DNA from: Marinomonas algicola
GTDB taxonomy: Bacteria > Pseudomonadota > Gammaproteobacteria > Pseudomonadales > Marinomonadaceae
Direction of reading: 5' to 3'
NCBI RefSeq assembly: GCF_014805825.1
Contig: NZ_CP061941.1
Span: forward strand, 1,178,001 to 1,242,000
Length of the DNA: 64,000 nt
How positions within the stretch are numbered: position 1 is the stretch's first letter; every line of letters starts with the position of its first letter. The notes beneath the pieces were generated by a model that made no database searches, was not told the origin of the DNA, and saw only the letters and a program-made list of their open reading frames with translations. The position numbers and the translations under genes were made by a program. Shown piece after piece: positions 9,207 through 18,279 of the stretch.

Positions 9207-9238
9207 GGCATTTTCTTATTTATAAATAAGAAAATGCC
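9207..9238. repeat. 32-bp perfect palindrome between TRAP operon and hutF
   Basis: Bases 9207-9238 read identically on both strands, with arms of 16 bases (GGCATTTTCTTATTTA and its complement) and no spacer. It lies 45 bases after the permease stop. It could fold as a long transcript hairpin that ends or protects the TRAP mRNA, but the run of T expected of an intrinsic terminator is missing. A dimeric regulator site is the alternative. Confidence 0.65.
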
Positions 9239-9396
9239 TGTCTATCGAGAGATCATAAGGGGTTATTTTTTCTATTTTTACCCTTAGTAAAGTGTATCTA
9301 TTCACTCATATAATCGGTATTTAGAGGTTATATGAGTGGCGTAATGACCTCTTTTTATTTGAAAAAATGATCGATTTATTTAATGAGGATACTGTT

Positions 9397-10779
9397 GTGA
9401 CACAGAATATTTGCCAGCAAGCCTATTTTGCCAAACGTGCTTTATTGTCTAATGGCTGGGAGCATAATGTTCGTTTTATTGTTAAAAGTGGGCACATTCA
9501 CTCAATTGTGACGAATAGTGATAAACAACCTAGCGATATATTTTTATCTGGTCCCGTGTTACCTACGCTTGCGAACTTGCATTCTCATGCTTTTCAGCGA
9601 GTGATGGCTGGCGCGGCTGAGGTTAGTTTAAACCCCAATGACAGTTTTTGGAGTTGGCGTGATTTAATGTATAAAATTGTGCGAAGGCTTACACCATATG
9701 AGGTGAAAGTGATTGCCACACAGCTTTATATTGATATGTTAAAAGCAGGTTATTCTCAAGTTGGAGAATTCCACTATTTACACCATGATGCCAATGGAAA
9801 TCGTTATCAGCACCCGGCAGAAATGGCTATGCAATTGCTTCAAGCGGCGGATGATTCAGGGATAGGACTGACCTTATTGCCTGCTCTGTATTCTTATGCG
9901 GGATTTGGTCAGCAAGCACCTAATGCCGGTCAAGCACGCTTTATTCATTCTAGCGATACGTATTTATCTCTTCATCAGTCCTGTGAACAAGCTATTTCGA
10001 ATAATATTCGTAACCAAATAGGCATTTGTTTTCATTCCTTACGAGCGGTAAATAAAGAACAAATAGAGACGGTATTAGCCAGTCTTGATTCAAGGTTGCC
10101 CATTCATATTCATATTTCTGAACAGCATAAAGAAGTACAAGACTGTCTTAATTGGAGTGGTCTTCGTCCTGTGCAGTGGCTGCATAATGAAATAGGTCTT
10201 AATAAACGCTGGTGTTTAGTGCATGCAACGCACCTAGACCAAATCGAATTAAAAGCCATCGCGAGTAGTCACGCTATTGCTGGATTATGTCCAACGACAG
10301 AGGCGAACCTTGGCGATGGTATTTTCCCTGCGGTTGAATATGAAAATGTAAAAGGGCGCTGGGGGATTGGCTCTGACAGTCACGTGAGTTTATCTGTTGT
10401 TGAAGAGTTGAGAACGTTAGAATACAGCCAACGTTTGCGAGATCAACAACGTAACCGTTTACATCAGCCGGCGCAAAGCCATATAGGGGATCACTTGTAT
10501 CAGCAGGCACTATTCGGTGGAAATCAAGCGTGTGATGTGTCACTGGGTTTATCAGTAGGATGCCGAGCTGATTTTATGGTTTTAGATAATCAACACCCTT
10601 TTATTGCAGCAAGTGAAAGCAAAGATATACTCAACCGCTGGTTATTCGCCTGTAATGAAAACCTTATAAAAGATGTCTTTGTCGCAGGTGATCAGGTTGT
10701 TAATGATTTTCATCATATATGTGAAGAGCGCAGTCGTGAGGCATTCACTCAAGTAATTAAAAAGGTTATCTATTCATAA
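9397..10779 (+). CDS. hutF: Formimidoylglutamate deiminase
   Basis: An amidohydrolase of about 460 residues with the metal motif LHSHAFQRVMAG near residue 65. Later come IHIHISEQ, LVHATHLDQ, GLCPTTEANLGDG, and the active-site Asp in WGIGSDSHVSLS, all typical of HutF. The enzyme converts N-formimidoyl-L-glutamate to N-formylglutamate and ammonia in the five-step histidine pathway. The GTG at 9397 is chosen because GAGG lies eight bases before it and the family N-terminus aligns there. An in-frame ATG at 9367 lacks a ribosome site. No other hut gene is nearby, so this is a detached pathway member. Confidence 0.93.
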   Translation: MTQNICQQAYFAKRALLSNGWEHNVRFIVKSGHIHSIVTNSDKQPSDIFLSGPVLPTLANLHSHAFQRVMAGAAEVSLNPNDSFWSWRDLMYKIVRRLTPYEVKVIATQLYIDMLKAGYSQVGEFHYLHHDANGNRYQHPAEMAMQLLQAADDSGIGLTLLPALYSYAGFGQQAPNAGQARFIHSSDTYLSLHQSCEQAISNNIRNQIGICFHSLRAVNKEQIETVLASLDSRLPIHIHISEQHKEVQDCLNWSGLRPVQWLHNEIGLNKRWCLVHATHLDQIELKAIASSHAIAGLCPTTEANLGDGIFPAVEYENVKGRWGIGSDSHVSLSVVEELRTLEYSQRLRDQQRNRLHQPAQSHIGDHLYQQALFGGNQACDVSLGLSVGCRADFMVLDNQHPFIAASESKDILNRWLFACNENLIKDVFVAGDQVVNDFHHICEERSREAFTQVIKKVIYS

Positions 10780-10786
10780 CCTTTTT
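10759..10786. terminator. Bidirectional terminator between hutF and the diguanylate cyclase
   Basis: AAAAAGGTTAT pairs with ATAACCTTTTT across a six-base loop. The hairpin contains the hutF stop codon. The arms supply T runs on both strands, so it can end both convergent genes. Confidence 0.8.
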
Positions 10787-10801
10787 AATTTTATTTATCC
10801 A

Positions 10802-12571
10802 TTAAATAATGATTTTATCTCTACCACTGTTTTTCGCTTGATACAGCTTTTTGTCGGCTTGTTCAATCAGCTCCTCTGCAGAAATAGACCGCGCGTCTTC
10901 TGCATAAACAACGCCAAAACTCATGGTGATATGTTGGTCTTTGACTACGGGATTTTTTTTGAATTCTTCTCGTATGCTATTAAGTCGATCTAGCACTTTA
11001 CGCAGATCGGTATTAATGAACACTAAGGTAAATTCTTCGCCGCCATAGCGGGCCACAATATCTGAAGTAAGACGAGCGTGTTTTTTTAGATTTGCGGCAA
11101 CTGAAATGAGAGCAAAGTCTCCAACAGTGTGCCCAAATTTGTCATTAATACGCTTGAAATGGTCTATATCACATAAGACAAAAGTGATCTTTTGATGATT
11201 TTGCTGCGCGTATTTTAATGTTTGCTTGAATACTTGATTGAACCCTCGTCTGTTATAGAGTGTAGTTAGTTCATCCGTCAACGCATCTTCAAGCAAATGA
11301 TCCTTTTCTCCTTGCAAGACCGAGGTCCTTTCAGCAACTTTTTTTTCCAAGTGTTGCATAATATCGAACAAGTTATCAGCCATTGAACTGAGTCCTTGAC
11401 TAAGAGAGTTTATTTCACGAATTTTACTTAAAGGGTCTGGAAGTTGTTGAATGCTCTTAATGTCTTTTGCATTTGCCGCTTGATTTAGAATCTGAATCGG
11501 ACTTCCAATATACCAAGCGAGTAAGGAACCAATTAGGCCAATACAAATAAACAATACAAGCGTAATAATAACGGTACTTTGAGTGTAACCCGCTAACACC
11601 GATTTGTGATAGGCGCTCGGAATCAAAATACCGATCAACCATTTCTTATCGTATTTTAATGTAATGGGTTTGACGTAATATAAATACTCTTGACCCTCGA
11701 CGTTTATTTTATGGGTACCTGCAACCAGAGAATAGCTAGCTAATTGCAATACGGTATTAGGATGGTTGTTAAGGCCAACTCGTGACGTAACGCCATCGGC
11801 GGTTTTAAATAGTTCACTCTGCTCAGAGGATGCAATGAGAGAGCCATTTTCTTCAGCTAAGAAAAGATAGGCACCGTCTACCAGTTCTAAAGACTTAAGA
11901 TATTTATCCAATTCAACTAAAGCGATACTGGTTGCAGTAACACCTAATAGTTCTCCTTTTTGGCTATAAATAGGTGCGGATAAGCCTATACCGAGAGTTG
12001 GATACCCGTAATATGGGTGGATGTTACTCCAAGCGACGGTATTTGCTTTGATGGCATCCTGATAAAAAGGTCTTGTTCTGGGGTCATAGATGAAACTGTC
12101 ATCCTCTACTATTTTAGAACCAATAAAATGCATAGGATCATAATGATACCCTTCCATTGTTAGCGGTTCATTGATGAAATTGGCTGCGATACTATGTTGA
12201 CCTCTTTTGATTGGATCTTGTGCAGAAGCGAGGTAGCGCCCGTCAACTGTTGCCATCGAAATAAAGGTCATTTGATTATAAGGGATGGCTTGCTCATAAA
12301 ATCTGTTCGTAAGAGGAACTAAGTCATCTAATAATTCAGGTCTATGGGAAAAGGCATTAAGGTTGATTTCAACGATGTCGCTTAATGGCCCCATAAAGCC
12401 TTGAACACGGTCATAGATACGACCTTCAACCTCTTTTATATATTGAATACCGACACGACTGGCAATATTTGAAATAGTGACCGTTGAAACTAAATACATA
12501 GTGATTCCTGCTATCAAGGCAAGTATCACGAATGGAGTAACAATTAGCCAACGCAATGGAATGGACTTCAT
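10802..12571 (-). CDS. Membrane diguanylate cyclase with periplasmic Cache sensor
   Basis: The 589-residue protein has an N-terminal helix (LRWLIVTPFVILALIAGI), a periplasmic dCache sensor to about residue 320, and a second helix near 335-355. A HAMP-like linker, a short coiled coil and a C-terminal GGDEF domain follow. The active site is intact as GGEEF near residue 510, so synthesis of c-di-GMP is expected. The position eight residues before it is LTSD rather than RxxD, so the usual product-inhibition site looks absent. The ATG at 12571 is preferred; a GTG at 12646 adds 25 residues without a ribosome site. Its ligand is unknown. Confidence 0.9.
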   Translation of the reverse strand: MKSIPLRWLIVTPFVILALIAGITMYLVSTVTISNIASRVGIQYIKEVEGRIYDRVQGFMGPLSDIVEINLNAFSHRPELLDDLVPLTNRFYEQAIPYNQMTFISMATVDGRYLASAQDPIKRGQHSIAANFINEPLTMEGYHYDPMHFIGSKIVEDDSFIYDPRTRPFYQDAIKANTVAWSNIHPYYGYPTLGIGLSAPIYSQKGELLGVTATSIALVELDKYLKSLELVDGAYLFLAEENGSLIASSEQSELFKTADGVTSRVGLNNHPNTVLQLASYSLVAGTHKINVEGQEYLYYVKPITLKYDKKWLIGILIPSAYHKSVLAGYTQSTVIITLVLFICIGLIGSLLAWYIGSPIQILNQAANAKDIKSIQQLPDPLSKIREINSLSQGLSSMADNLFDIMQHLEKKVAERTSVLQGEKDHLLEDALTDELTTLYNRRGFNQVFKQTLKYAQQNHQKITFVLCDIDHFKRINDKFGHTVGDFALISVAANLKKHARLTSDIVARYGGEEFTLVFINTDLRKVLDRLNSIREEFKKNPVVKDQHITMSFGVVYAEDARSISAEELIEQADKKLYQAKNSGRDKIII

Positions 12572-12757
12572 CTCTTTTTCTCGTTTTGTACTGTGTCGTG
12601 TTAACGTCAACCATACTAATAGTGGGTTTTTAGCAATGATAGACACTAATTACTAATAATGCCGTTGTATATTTGTAACCTTGTAAGGTAAAAGTCAGGA
12701 AAAAGAGTGGTGGCTATTTGTTAATAATCAACAAGTACCACAGTCATCAGTAAAAAT

Positions 12758-12820
12758 ATCATCCTATCATCCTATCATCCTATCATCCTATCATCCTATC
12801 ATCCTATCATCCTATCATCC
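12758..12820. repeat. 8-bp tandem repeat (ATCATCCT, almost eight copies)
   Basis: Seven perfect head-to-tail copies of ATCATCCT occupy 12758-12813, and a final copy differs in its last base. The array is non-coding, about 190 bases upstream of the diguanylate cyclase start. Such an array is prone to slippage, so copy number may vary among strains. Confidence 0.95.
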
Positions 12821-13400
12821 CTCATATCTAAACCATTAACCCAGTCAGTTATCATCCACTCGCTACGGCGGCACCAACGGCAGCGGGTTTTGTTGGAGAC
12901 GCTGTACCTAATAGTAGCTAGTAGCGAAACTGAGTGCTAGACCTGTTTGTTCTAAACGTGTTTCCATCAAAACAAATGGATAGCTGATAAGGTAAGGTTG
13001 GATGTAATATGCAGAATTGAGCCGTAGAGTTGTTTATAAAAAAAAAGCGCCATTACTCATGGTTTTTCGATAGTTCATCAGTTATGAAAACGAATTGAAA
13101 ACCGAATATCTCAAGTAAATTTTTCGATTACTACGAGGTTGAGTGAATCAGGAAAACTGACGGCATTGCACTTAGATGTTAAATCTGATATCAATAAAAG
13201 GATGATTCTGTCTGAAAAGTCAGAATTAATTGTGAGTAGAAAAATAGCTCAAGATCCCCAGAAAATTTTTAGCCCTTAGGGCTATTTTTAACGAATGCGG
13301 CAGTGAAATCCAGTCTAGAAGTTTTGCTTCTTGTCATTGAGCTCGCGCTAAACTTTTTTGATCACAGCCGTCTTAGGCTTGCAGTGTTAATGGAAAATAT
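12821..13400. other. Intergenic region upstream of the chemoreceptor
   Basis: About 580 bases without a recognisable gene. A hairpin at 13265-13290 (TAGCCCTTAGGGCTA followed by five T) resembles a rho-independent terminator on the plus strand, although no plus-strand gene ends there. An open frame of about 70 codons without a start ends in this hairpin (stop near 13279) and matches nothing recognised. The two observations together may mean a decayed gene once lay here. The remainder should contain the chemoreceptor promoter. Confidence 0.45.
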
Positions 13401-15347
13401 ATGATTAATTTTAGTAATATGAAACTGAAAACGCTTTTGAGCGGTTCGATGATTTTAGCTTTGTCCCTCGTTATTGGAATCAGTTCTTACGTCAATATAA
13501 ATGGCTTCTCTGGTATGTTTTATGACGTAACAAAACAAGAGCATCTTCCAAATGTGGTAGAACGGGCCAAAGCAAAAATAGCCTTAAATTTAGCGGCACC
13601 TATTGCTTATTCAATTGGTATTGCTCAAAATGAATATGTCCAAAAATGGATTTTAGATGGAGAGAATTCAGCAGGGGTCGACTCTTTAACGAGCTTCGGT
13701 AAAGGAATTATAGATCAAGCTGAGGCCAGTGTTATGTTTTGGGTCTCGGCCGAAAGCAACAAATACTATACTCAGGACGGTTATTTTAAAACGGTATCTC
13801 CTAGCGAAGAAAGGGACAGTTGGTTTTATAATACTATCAACTCTGGGAAAGAGCTCGCTCTCAATCTAGATGTACCCGAGGGAGACAGTGATACCATGAT
13901 GGTGTACGTAAATATCCTCTCTAAAACGGCCAGCGGGAAAATACTCGGTGTTGCAGGACTTGGGGTTGATGTATCCAATATCGTCAGCCTTGTGAAAAAT
14001 ACGCAAGTCGGTAAAACCGGCTATATGTTCCTTGTAGACGGCTCAGACAGAATAACAGCTCATGTGAATGAATCTGTCATTAACAAAAAATTGTCGGATG
14101 TAAGTAATTATGCTGATGTCTATCAGGAAATTGCATCTAACAAAGGTGAATACCAGCTAATTGAAAGCAATGTAGGCGGTAAAGACGCATATATCGCCGT
14201 AACACCACTGGATAATGTCGATTGGAAGTTAGTTGCCGTATTACCGAAAGCTGAAATAACCTCGAAAGTAAACGATGTGGTCCTTCTCTCAGTTACAGCG
14301 GCGCTCATTCTTGCTGCCATTTTTATATTATTATCAATCTACATCGCCAACCGTGTAAGTAAAGACGTACTTAGAGTGGGCGATGAGTTGCATAAAATGT
14401 CGGCTTCAGGGGGGGATCTTACCGCTCGTTTAAATGAAAACTCTAATAACGAGATAGGCCACTTATCTAAAGGTTTTAATGCCGTTTTGAATAAATTTGC
14501 AGAGTTAGTTCGGGAAATAAAAGAGGCTGAATCTGCGATCGGGGTAAGCATGGATAGCTTAAAAAAATTGTCGTCTAGTTCAGTTCAATATGCAGAAGAT
14601 CAGAGAAAACAAACTGAAATGGTGGCGACAGCCATGACAGAAATGAGTCAAACCATTAATGAAGTGTCTTCCATTGCAAATACTACGGCGTTGGATACTT
14701 CTAATGCGGTGAATGATGCTCGCGAAACAAATGGTGTAATGCAGACATTAGCGACAACAATGACTGATATGTCAGACACCATGAAAGTGAGCGAAAGGTC
14801 GATTTCAGATCTTGCGATTCAAGCTGAATCGATAAACTCGGTCATTGATGTAATCAATAGTATTTCAGAGCAAACGAACTTACTCGCTCTAAATGCGGCA
14901 ATTGAAGCGGCACGTGCAGGCGAACAAGGGCGTGGGTTCGCAGTGGTTGCCGACGAAGTTCGAACATTAGCAAGCAAGACTCAAGACTCTACACAGGAAA
15001 TTCGTGGTCAGGTTGAACAATTACAAGCTACCGCTTCGACCAATCTACACTCTATTCAACAGAGTTCCCGTAAGAGCCAAGAACTTGCTGATCAAGCGCA
15101 GCTCGCTTCTCAGTCATTGAACGCAATTCGTGCCCGTTTCGATTCAATAGGAGATGGTAATCATCAGGTTGCAGCGGCGACCGAAGAGCAGTCCTCTACC
15201 ATTGATCATATTAGCGAATCAGCCCGAAATATTGCCTTAATAGCAAACAACATAAGCAATAGTTCAAAAGAACAATTGCTTGAGATTGAACAATTCAATG
15301 AACGAGCCAGTCAAATGCGTTTAATCGTCAGTCAATTTAAAATATAG
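13401..15347 (+). CDS. Methyl-accepting chemotaxis protein with dCache sensor
   Basis: The 648-residue receptor has a first helix at about 16-32, a periplasmic dCache domain to about residue 285, and a second helix near 292-318. A HAMP domain and a long cytoplasmic coiled coil follow. The signalling tip, EQTNLLALNAAIEAARAGEQ and the following GRGFAVVADEVR, is at about 490-520 and should bind CheA and CheW. Cache receptors usually sense amino acids, organic acids or amines. The C-terminus (MRLIVSQFKI) lacks an NWETF-type pentapeptide for CheR. A second ATG at 13419 is possible. The gene stands alone between two terminators. Confidence 0.94.
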   Translation: MINFSNMKLKTLLSGSMILALSLVIGISSYVNINGFSGMFYDVTKQEHLPNVVERAKAKIALNLAAPIAYSIGIAQNEYVQKWILDGENSAGVDSLTSFGKGIIDQAEASVMFWVSAESNKYYTQDGYFKTVSPSEERDSWFYNTINSGKELALNLDVPEGDSDTMMVYVNILSKTASGKILGVAGLGVDVSNIVSLVKNTQVGKTGYMFLVDGSDRITAHVNESVINKKLSDVSNYADVYQEIASNKGEYQLIESNVGGKDAYIAVTPLDNVDWKLVAVLPKAEITSKVNDVVLLSVTAALILAAIFILLSIYIANRVSKDVLRVGDELHKMSASGGDLTARLNENSNNEIGHLSKGFNAVLNKFAELVREIKEAESAIGVSMDSLKKLSSSSVQYAEDQRKQTEMVATAMTEMSQTINEVSSIANTTALDTSNAVNDARETNGVMQTLATTMTDMSDTMKVSERSISDLAIQAESINSVIDVINSISEQTNLLALNAAIEAARAGEQGRGFAVVADEVRTLASKTQDSTQEIRGQVEQLQATASTNLHSIQQSSRKSQELADQAQLASQSLNAIRARFDSIGDGNHQVAAATEEQSSTIDHISESARNIALIANNISNSSKEQLLEIEQFNERASQMRLIVSQFKI

Positions 15348-15357
15348 AACAGTCAGG

Positions 15358-15388
15358 CACTGGCTATACCATAATATTAAAGCCAGTG
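15358..15388 (+). terminator. Hairpin after the chemoreceptor gene
   Basis: CACTGGCT at 15358-15365 pairs perfectly with AGCCAGTG at 15381-15388, 11 bases after the stop codon. Few T follow, so it may be a weak terminator or an RNA-stabilising hairpin. Confidence 0.45.
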
Positions 15389-15513
15389 TCTTATATCTCG
15401 TTCTCGGTATTAGTTGAGGCTGAATTAGTAAATCGTGCAGACATCACCGCTGATATTTTATGTAATAGAAGCGTGATATTTAATTAATATTACTATGTCA
15501 GTTATATTTGAGT

Positions 15514-15554
15514 AAAATGGGCTTCTTTGGTTTTTCAGAGATGCCCATTTTTTG
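15514..15554. terminator. Terminator between chemoreceptor and IclR genes
   Basis: AAAATGGGC and GCCCATTTTTT form a nine-pair stem with a 20-base loop. T runs on both sides allow use by both convergent genes. Confidence 0.65.
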
Positions 15555-15558
15555 ATTT

Positions 15559-16314
15559 TTAAGGGATTAGCTGTGAAATGGCCCTTGCCGTATTGAGTAG
15601 CTCCTCTTTTGCGGCTTCGAATTGTTCATGGTTATTCATAACCTGATCAGCACCAGATATGTTAATTGCCGCTACTATTTTGCCTAGATAATTAGTAATT
15701 GGTACAGCAATGGCGGTTGCATTATCAGATCGGTTACTTGAATACCCTTGTTCCCATTCTTTTTTTAACAGTGCCTTTAATTCTGGGAATGATTGGGGGT
15801 AGGGTCCTGGGTAAGTGTCCAGTGGCTGGGTTTGATACATGGCATTGAGTTCAATGTCACTGAGTTGCTGCAGTAGCACTCGACCCATTGCGTTGGTATG
15901 GCAGGGCAAACGTGAACCTAATGGAATATTTACCGATAAACGTTGGGAGGCTTGCGACCGATAAATATAAACGGTTTCTAATCCGTCGCGTATTCCTAGG
16001 TGACAGGAAATGGAGGTTCTATCTCTTAATTCGTTTAGATGAGGTGCGGCGATATCGACTAAATCTTTGCCTGCCAAAAAAGCAAAACCACGAGACACAA
16101 CTTGTGGCCCTAGTTCGTAAGCATTTCGAGTGACTTTTTTAAGATAACCCATATCTAATAAGGTTTGCACAATACGATAAGTGGAGGATGCACTCACTCC
16201 CAAATTGTCAGCAAAATCTTGTGTGTTTAATACTCTTTTTTCTTTATCAAACATCTCAATTATCTGCAATCCTCGAGATAACGCAGGAACGTGGTATTCA
16301 GTGTTTTTTGTCAT
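15559..16314 (-). CDS. IclR family transcriptional regulator
   Basis: The 251-residue protein has an N-terminal winged helix (VPALSRGLQIIEMF, then LGVSASSTYRIVQTLLDMGY) and a C-terminal IclR effector domain. That domain includes the motifs GSRLPCHTNAMGRVLL, GYSSNRSDNATAIAVPI and AAINISG. It is divergent from the purU-folD-oxidase operon with about 190 bases between, so it is the likely local regulator. IclR proteins act as effector-controlled repressors or activators. Its effector may be a methylated amine or a one-carbon intermediate, by context only. Confidence 0.93.
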   Translation of the reverse strand: MTKNTEYHVPALSRGLQIIEMFDKEKRVLNTQDFADNLGVSASSTYRIVQTLLDMGYLKKVTRNAYELGPQVVSRGFAFLAGKDLVDIAAPHLNELRDRTSISCHLGIRDGLETVYIYRSQASQRLSVNIPLGSRLPCHTNAMGRVLLQQLSDIELNAMYQTQPLDTYPGPYPQSFPELKALLKKEWEQGYSSNRSDNATAIAVPITNYLGKIVAAINISGADQVMNNHEQFEAAKEELLNTARAISQLIP

Positions 16315-16326
16315 ATTTTATTCCAT

Positions 16327-16347
16327 ATATGATTAATATTTTCATAT
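16327..16347. promoter_or_regulatory. Candidate operator in the iclR-purU intergenic region
   Basis: ATATGA at 16327-16332 and TCATAT at 16342-16347 form a short inverted repeat in an AT-rich divergent promoter region. The position just upstream of the iclR start suits autoregulation. Such repeats are common in AT-rich DNA, so this is weak. Confidence 0.3.
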
Positions 16348-16502
16348 GTGTACTGGTTTGGTTTTATTTTAAGATTTTTAACTTTTTTACTTTCAAAAAT
16401 AATTAAATTTAATATATTTGAATGTAACTTATTTTTAAAGCATAAAAATCAGTTTTTTTAATTTATATATGAATGATTTTTTTATATTTGAGGTTAAGTA
16501 AG

Positions 16503-17357
16503 ATGGCTAAAGATTTCGTTTTAAAGGCTTCCTGTGATGCGACGAGTGGCATTGTCGCGGCTGTGTCTTCATATCTTGCTGAGCATGATTGTTACATCTC
16601 TGAAATGCATCAATATGATGATGAAGAGAGCAGCCGCTTTTTTATGCGTTCAGAGTGTCGTATAGAAAGCGATGTTCAGACAATAGAGTCAATTCGAGAT
16701 GGTTTTGATGCGCAAGTTGCTCGCTTCAATATGGAGTGGGAGATTTTAAATAAGAGTCAACCTGTAAAAGTGTTGCTGATGGTCAGTAAGTTTGATCACT
16801 GTCTTGATGACCTTTTGTACCGTCATCGTAAAGGAGAGCTGCCCATGGACATTACTGCGGTAGTGTCAAATCATAGAGATCTAAGGCCTATGGTTGAGCG
16901 AGAAGGTATTCGTTTCGTACATTTACCAGTTAATAAAGATAACAAAGCCGAACAAGAGTCGGCATTGCTGGATATCATTACTGAAACCAATACGGATTTA
17001 GTGGTTTTAGCTCGTTACATGCAGATTTTATCAGACGCGCTTTGTCAAAAGCTACATGGTCGAGCGATTAATATCCATCATTCCTTTTTACCTGGTTTTA
17101 AAGGCGCTAAGCCATATCATCAAGCCCATCAGCGCGGCGTGAAGCTTATTGGAGCGACCGCACATTACGTCACCTCGGATCTGGATGAAGGACCAATCAT
17201 AACTCAGTCAGTTCAACCTGTTGACCATACGTACTCACCTGAGAGATTAGTGGCTGTTGGTCGAGACACTGAAACAGTGGCATTGGCGACAGCTGTCAGA
17301 ATGCACCTTGAGCATCGTGTGTTTATGTACGGTAACAAAACAGTTGTTTTTAAGTAG
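16503..17357 (+). CDS. purU: Formyltetrahydrofolate deformylase
   Basis: This 284-residue protein has an N-terminal ACT domain (VLKASCDATSGIVAAVSSYL) and a C-terminal formyltransferase fold. The catalytic pattern has Asn and His in AINIHHSFLPGFKGAKPYH and Asp in TSDLDEGPIIT. PurU hydrolyses 10-formyl-THF to formate and THF. The ATG at 16503 is chosen for its GAGG ribosome site; an earlier ATG at 16473 adds ten non-conserved residues. The position before folD and a methylamine-type oxidase shows its job here: draining one-carbon units from oxidative demethylation to formate while recycling THF. Confidence 0.95.
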   Translation: MAKDFVLKASCDATSGIVAAVSSYLAEHDCYISEMHQYDDEESSRFFMRSECRIESDVQTIESIRDGFDAQVARFNMEWEILNKSQPVKVLLMVSKFDHCLDDLLYRHRKGELPMDITAVVSNHRDLRPMVEREGIRFVHLPVNKDNKAEQESALLDIITETNTDLVVLARYMQILSDALCQKLHGRAINIHHSFLPGFKGAKPYHQAHQRGVKLIGATAHYVTSDLDEGPIITQSVQPVDHTYSPERLVAVGRDTETVALATAVRMHLEHRVFMYGNKTVVFK

Positions 17358-17374
17358 GCCATTGGGAGGGTGCT

Positions 17375-18235
17375 ATGACAGTGATAATCGACGGTAAAAC
17401 GCTGGCTGATGAGATCGTCCAAAATGTAGCTCAAGAAGTATCTGCTTTTAAGCTTAAAAACAAGGTGACACCTGGATTAGCGGTTGTTTTAGTGGGAGGA
17501 GACCCCGCGAGTGGTGTATACGTACGTAATAAAATCAAACGTACAGAGCAGGCAGGTTTTCGGTCAATCGCACATTATTTGCCTACAGCAACGACGCAAC
17601 AGCAGTTGGATGAATTAATTGATCAGCTAAATCAAGATAATTCAATTCATGGTATTTTGGTGCAGCTCCCTTTGCCGGCGCACTTATCTGAAAGTCGAGT
17701 GATAGAAGCCATTTCACCCGCGAAAGACGTGGATGGTTTCCATCCTGAGAATGTCGGCAAGCTAGTTACAGGGCAACAAGCTCTTGTGCCCTGTACTCCA
17801 TTGGGTTGCATGATCATGCTGAAACGACATATCGCTGATTTATCTGGCAAGCATGCAGTGGTGATAGGTCGTTCTAATATTGTAGGAAAACCCATCGCCA
17901 ATCTGCTTTTACAATCCGATTGTACTGTCACGGTTGTGCACTCTCGTACACAAAATATTGAAGAGATCTGTCGTAGCGCGGACATTCTCGTCGCGGCTGT
18001 GGGTCAGCCTCTTATGATCAAAGAAAATTGGATTAAACCTGGCGCCGTTGTCATCGATGTGGGTATCAATCAAACCTCATCAGCGGGCAAAAGAAAGTTG
18101 GTTGGTGATGTCGATTATGACGCTGTTTTTTCAAAAGTATCTGCTATTACCCCCGTTCCCGGAGGCGTTGGCCCTATGACTATTGCTTGTCTTATGCAGA
18201 ACACGTTAACCGCCGCTCAACACCAACTCAACTAG
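17375..18235 (+). CDS. folD: Methylenetetrahydrofolate dehydrogenase/cyclohydrolase
   Basis: The 286-residue bifunctional enzyme shows the catalytic YVRNKIKRTEQAGF segment (Lys53 in the YVxxK pattern), DVDGFHPENVGKL, the NADP-loop GRSNIVGKPIANLLL, and the C-terminal PGGVGPMTIACLMQNT. It oxidises 5,10-methylene-THF to methenyl-THF and hydrolyses that to 10-formyl-THF, the substrate of the PurU encoded 18 bases upstream. With the downstream THF-dependent oxidase it forms a complete route from a methyl group to formate. A chromosomal housekeeping folD probably exists elsewhere, making this a dedicated catabolic copy. Confidence 0.97.
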   Translation: MTVIIDGKTLADEIVQNVAQEVSAFKLKNKVTPGLAVVLVGGDPASGVYVRNKIKRTEQAGFRSIAHYLPTATTQQQLDELIDQLNQDNSIHGILVQLPLPAHLSESRVIEAISPAKDVDGFHPENVGKLVTGQQALVPCTPLGCMIMLKRHIADLSGKHAVVIGRSNIVGKPIANLLLQSDCTVTVVHSRTQNIEEICRSADILVAAVGQPLMIKENWIKPGAVVIDVGINQTSSAGKRKLVGDVDYDAVFSKVSAITPVPGGVGPMTIACLMQNTLTAAQHQLN

Positions 18236-18279
18236 GTGTTTAGTCGAATACGAATTTATATTTTCTAAGGAGCTGATAA

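Noticed and set aside
12758..12820. Possible CRISPR array
   Set aside because: The copies are head-to-tail without spacers and only eight bases long, so it is a simple tandem repeat.
18236..18279. Glycine or THF riboswitch before the oxidase genes
   Set aside because: The gap is only 44 bases and holds just a ribosome site; the 16315-16502 spacer also shows no riboswitch core.
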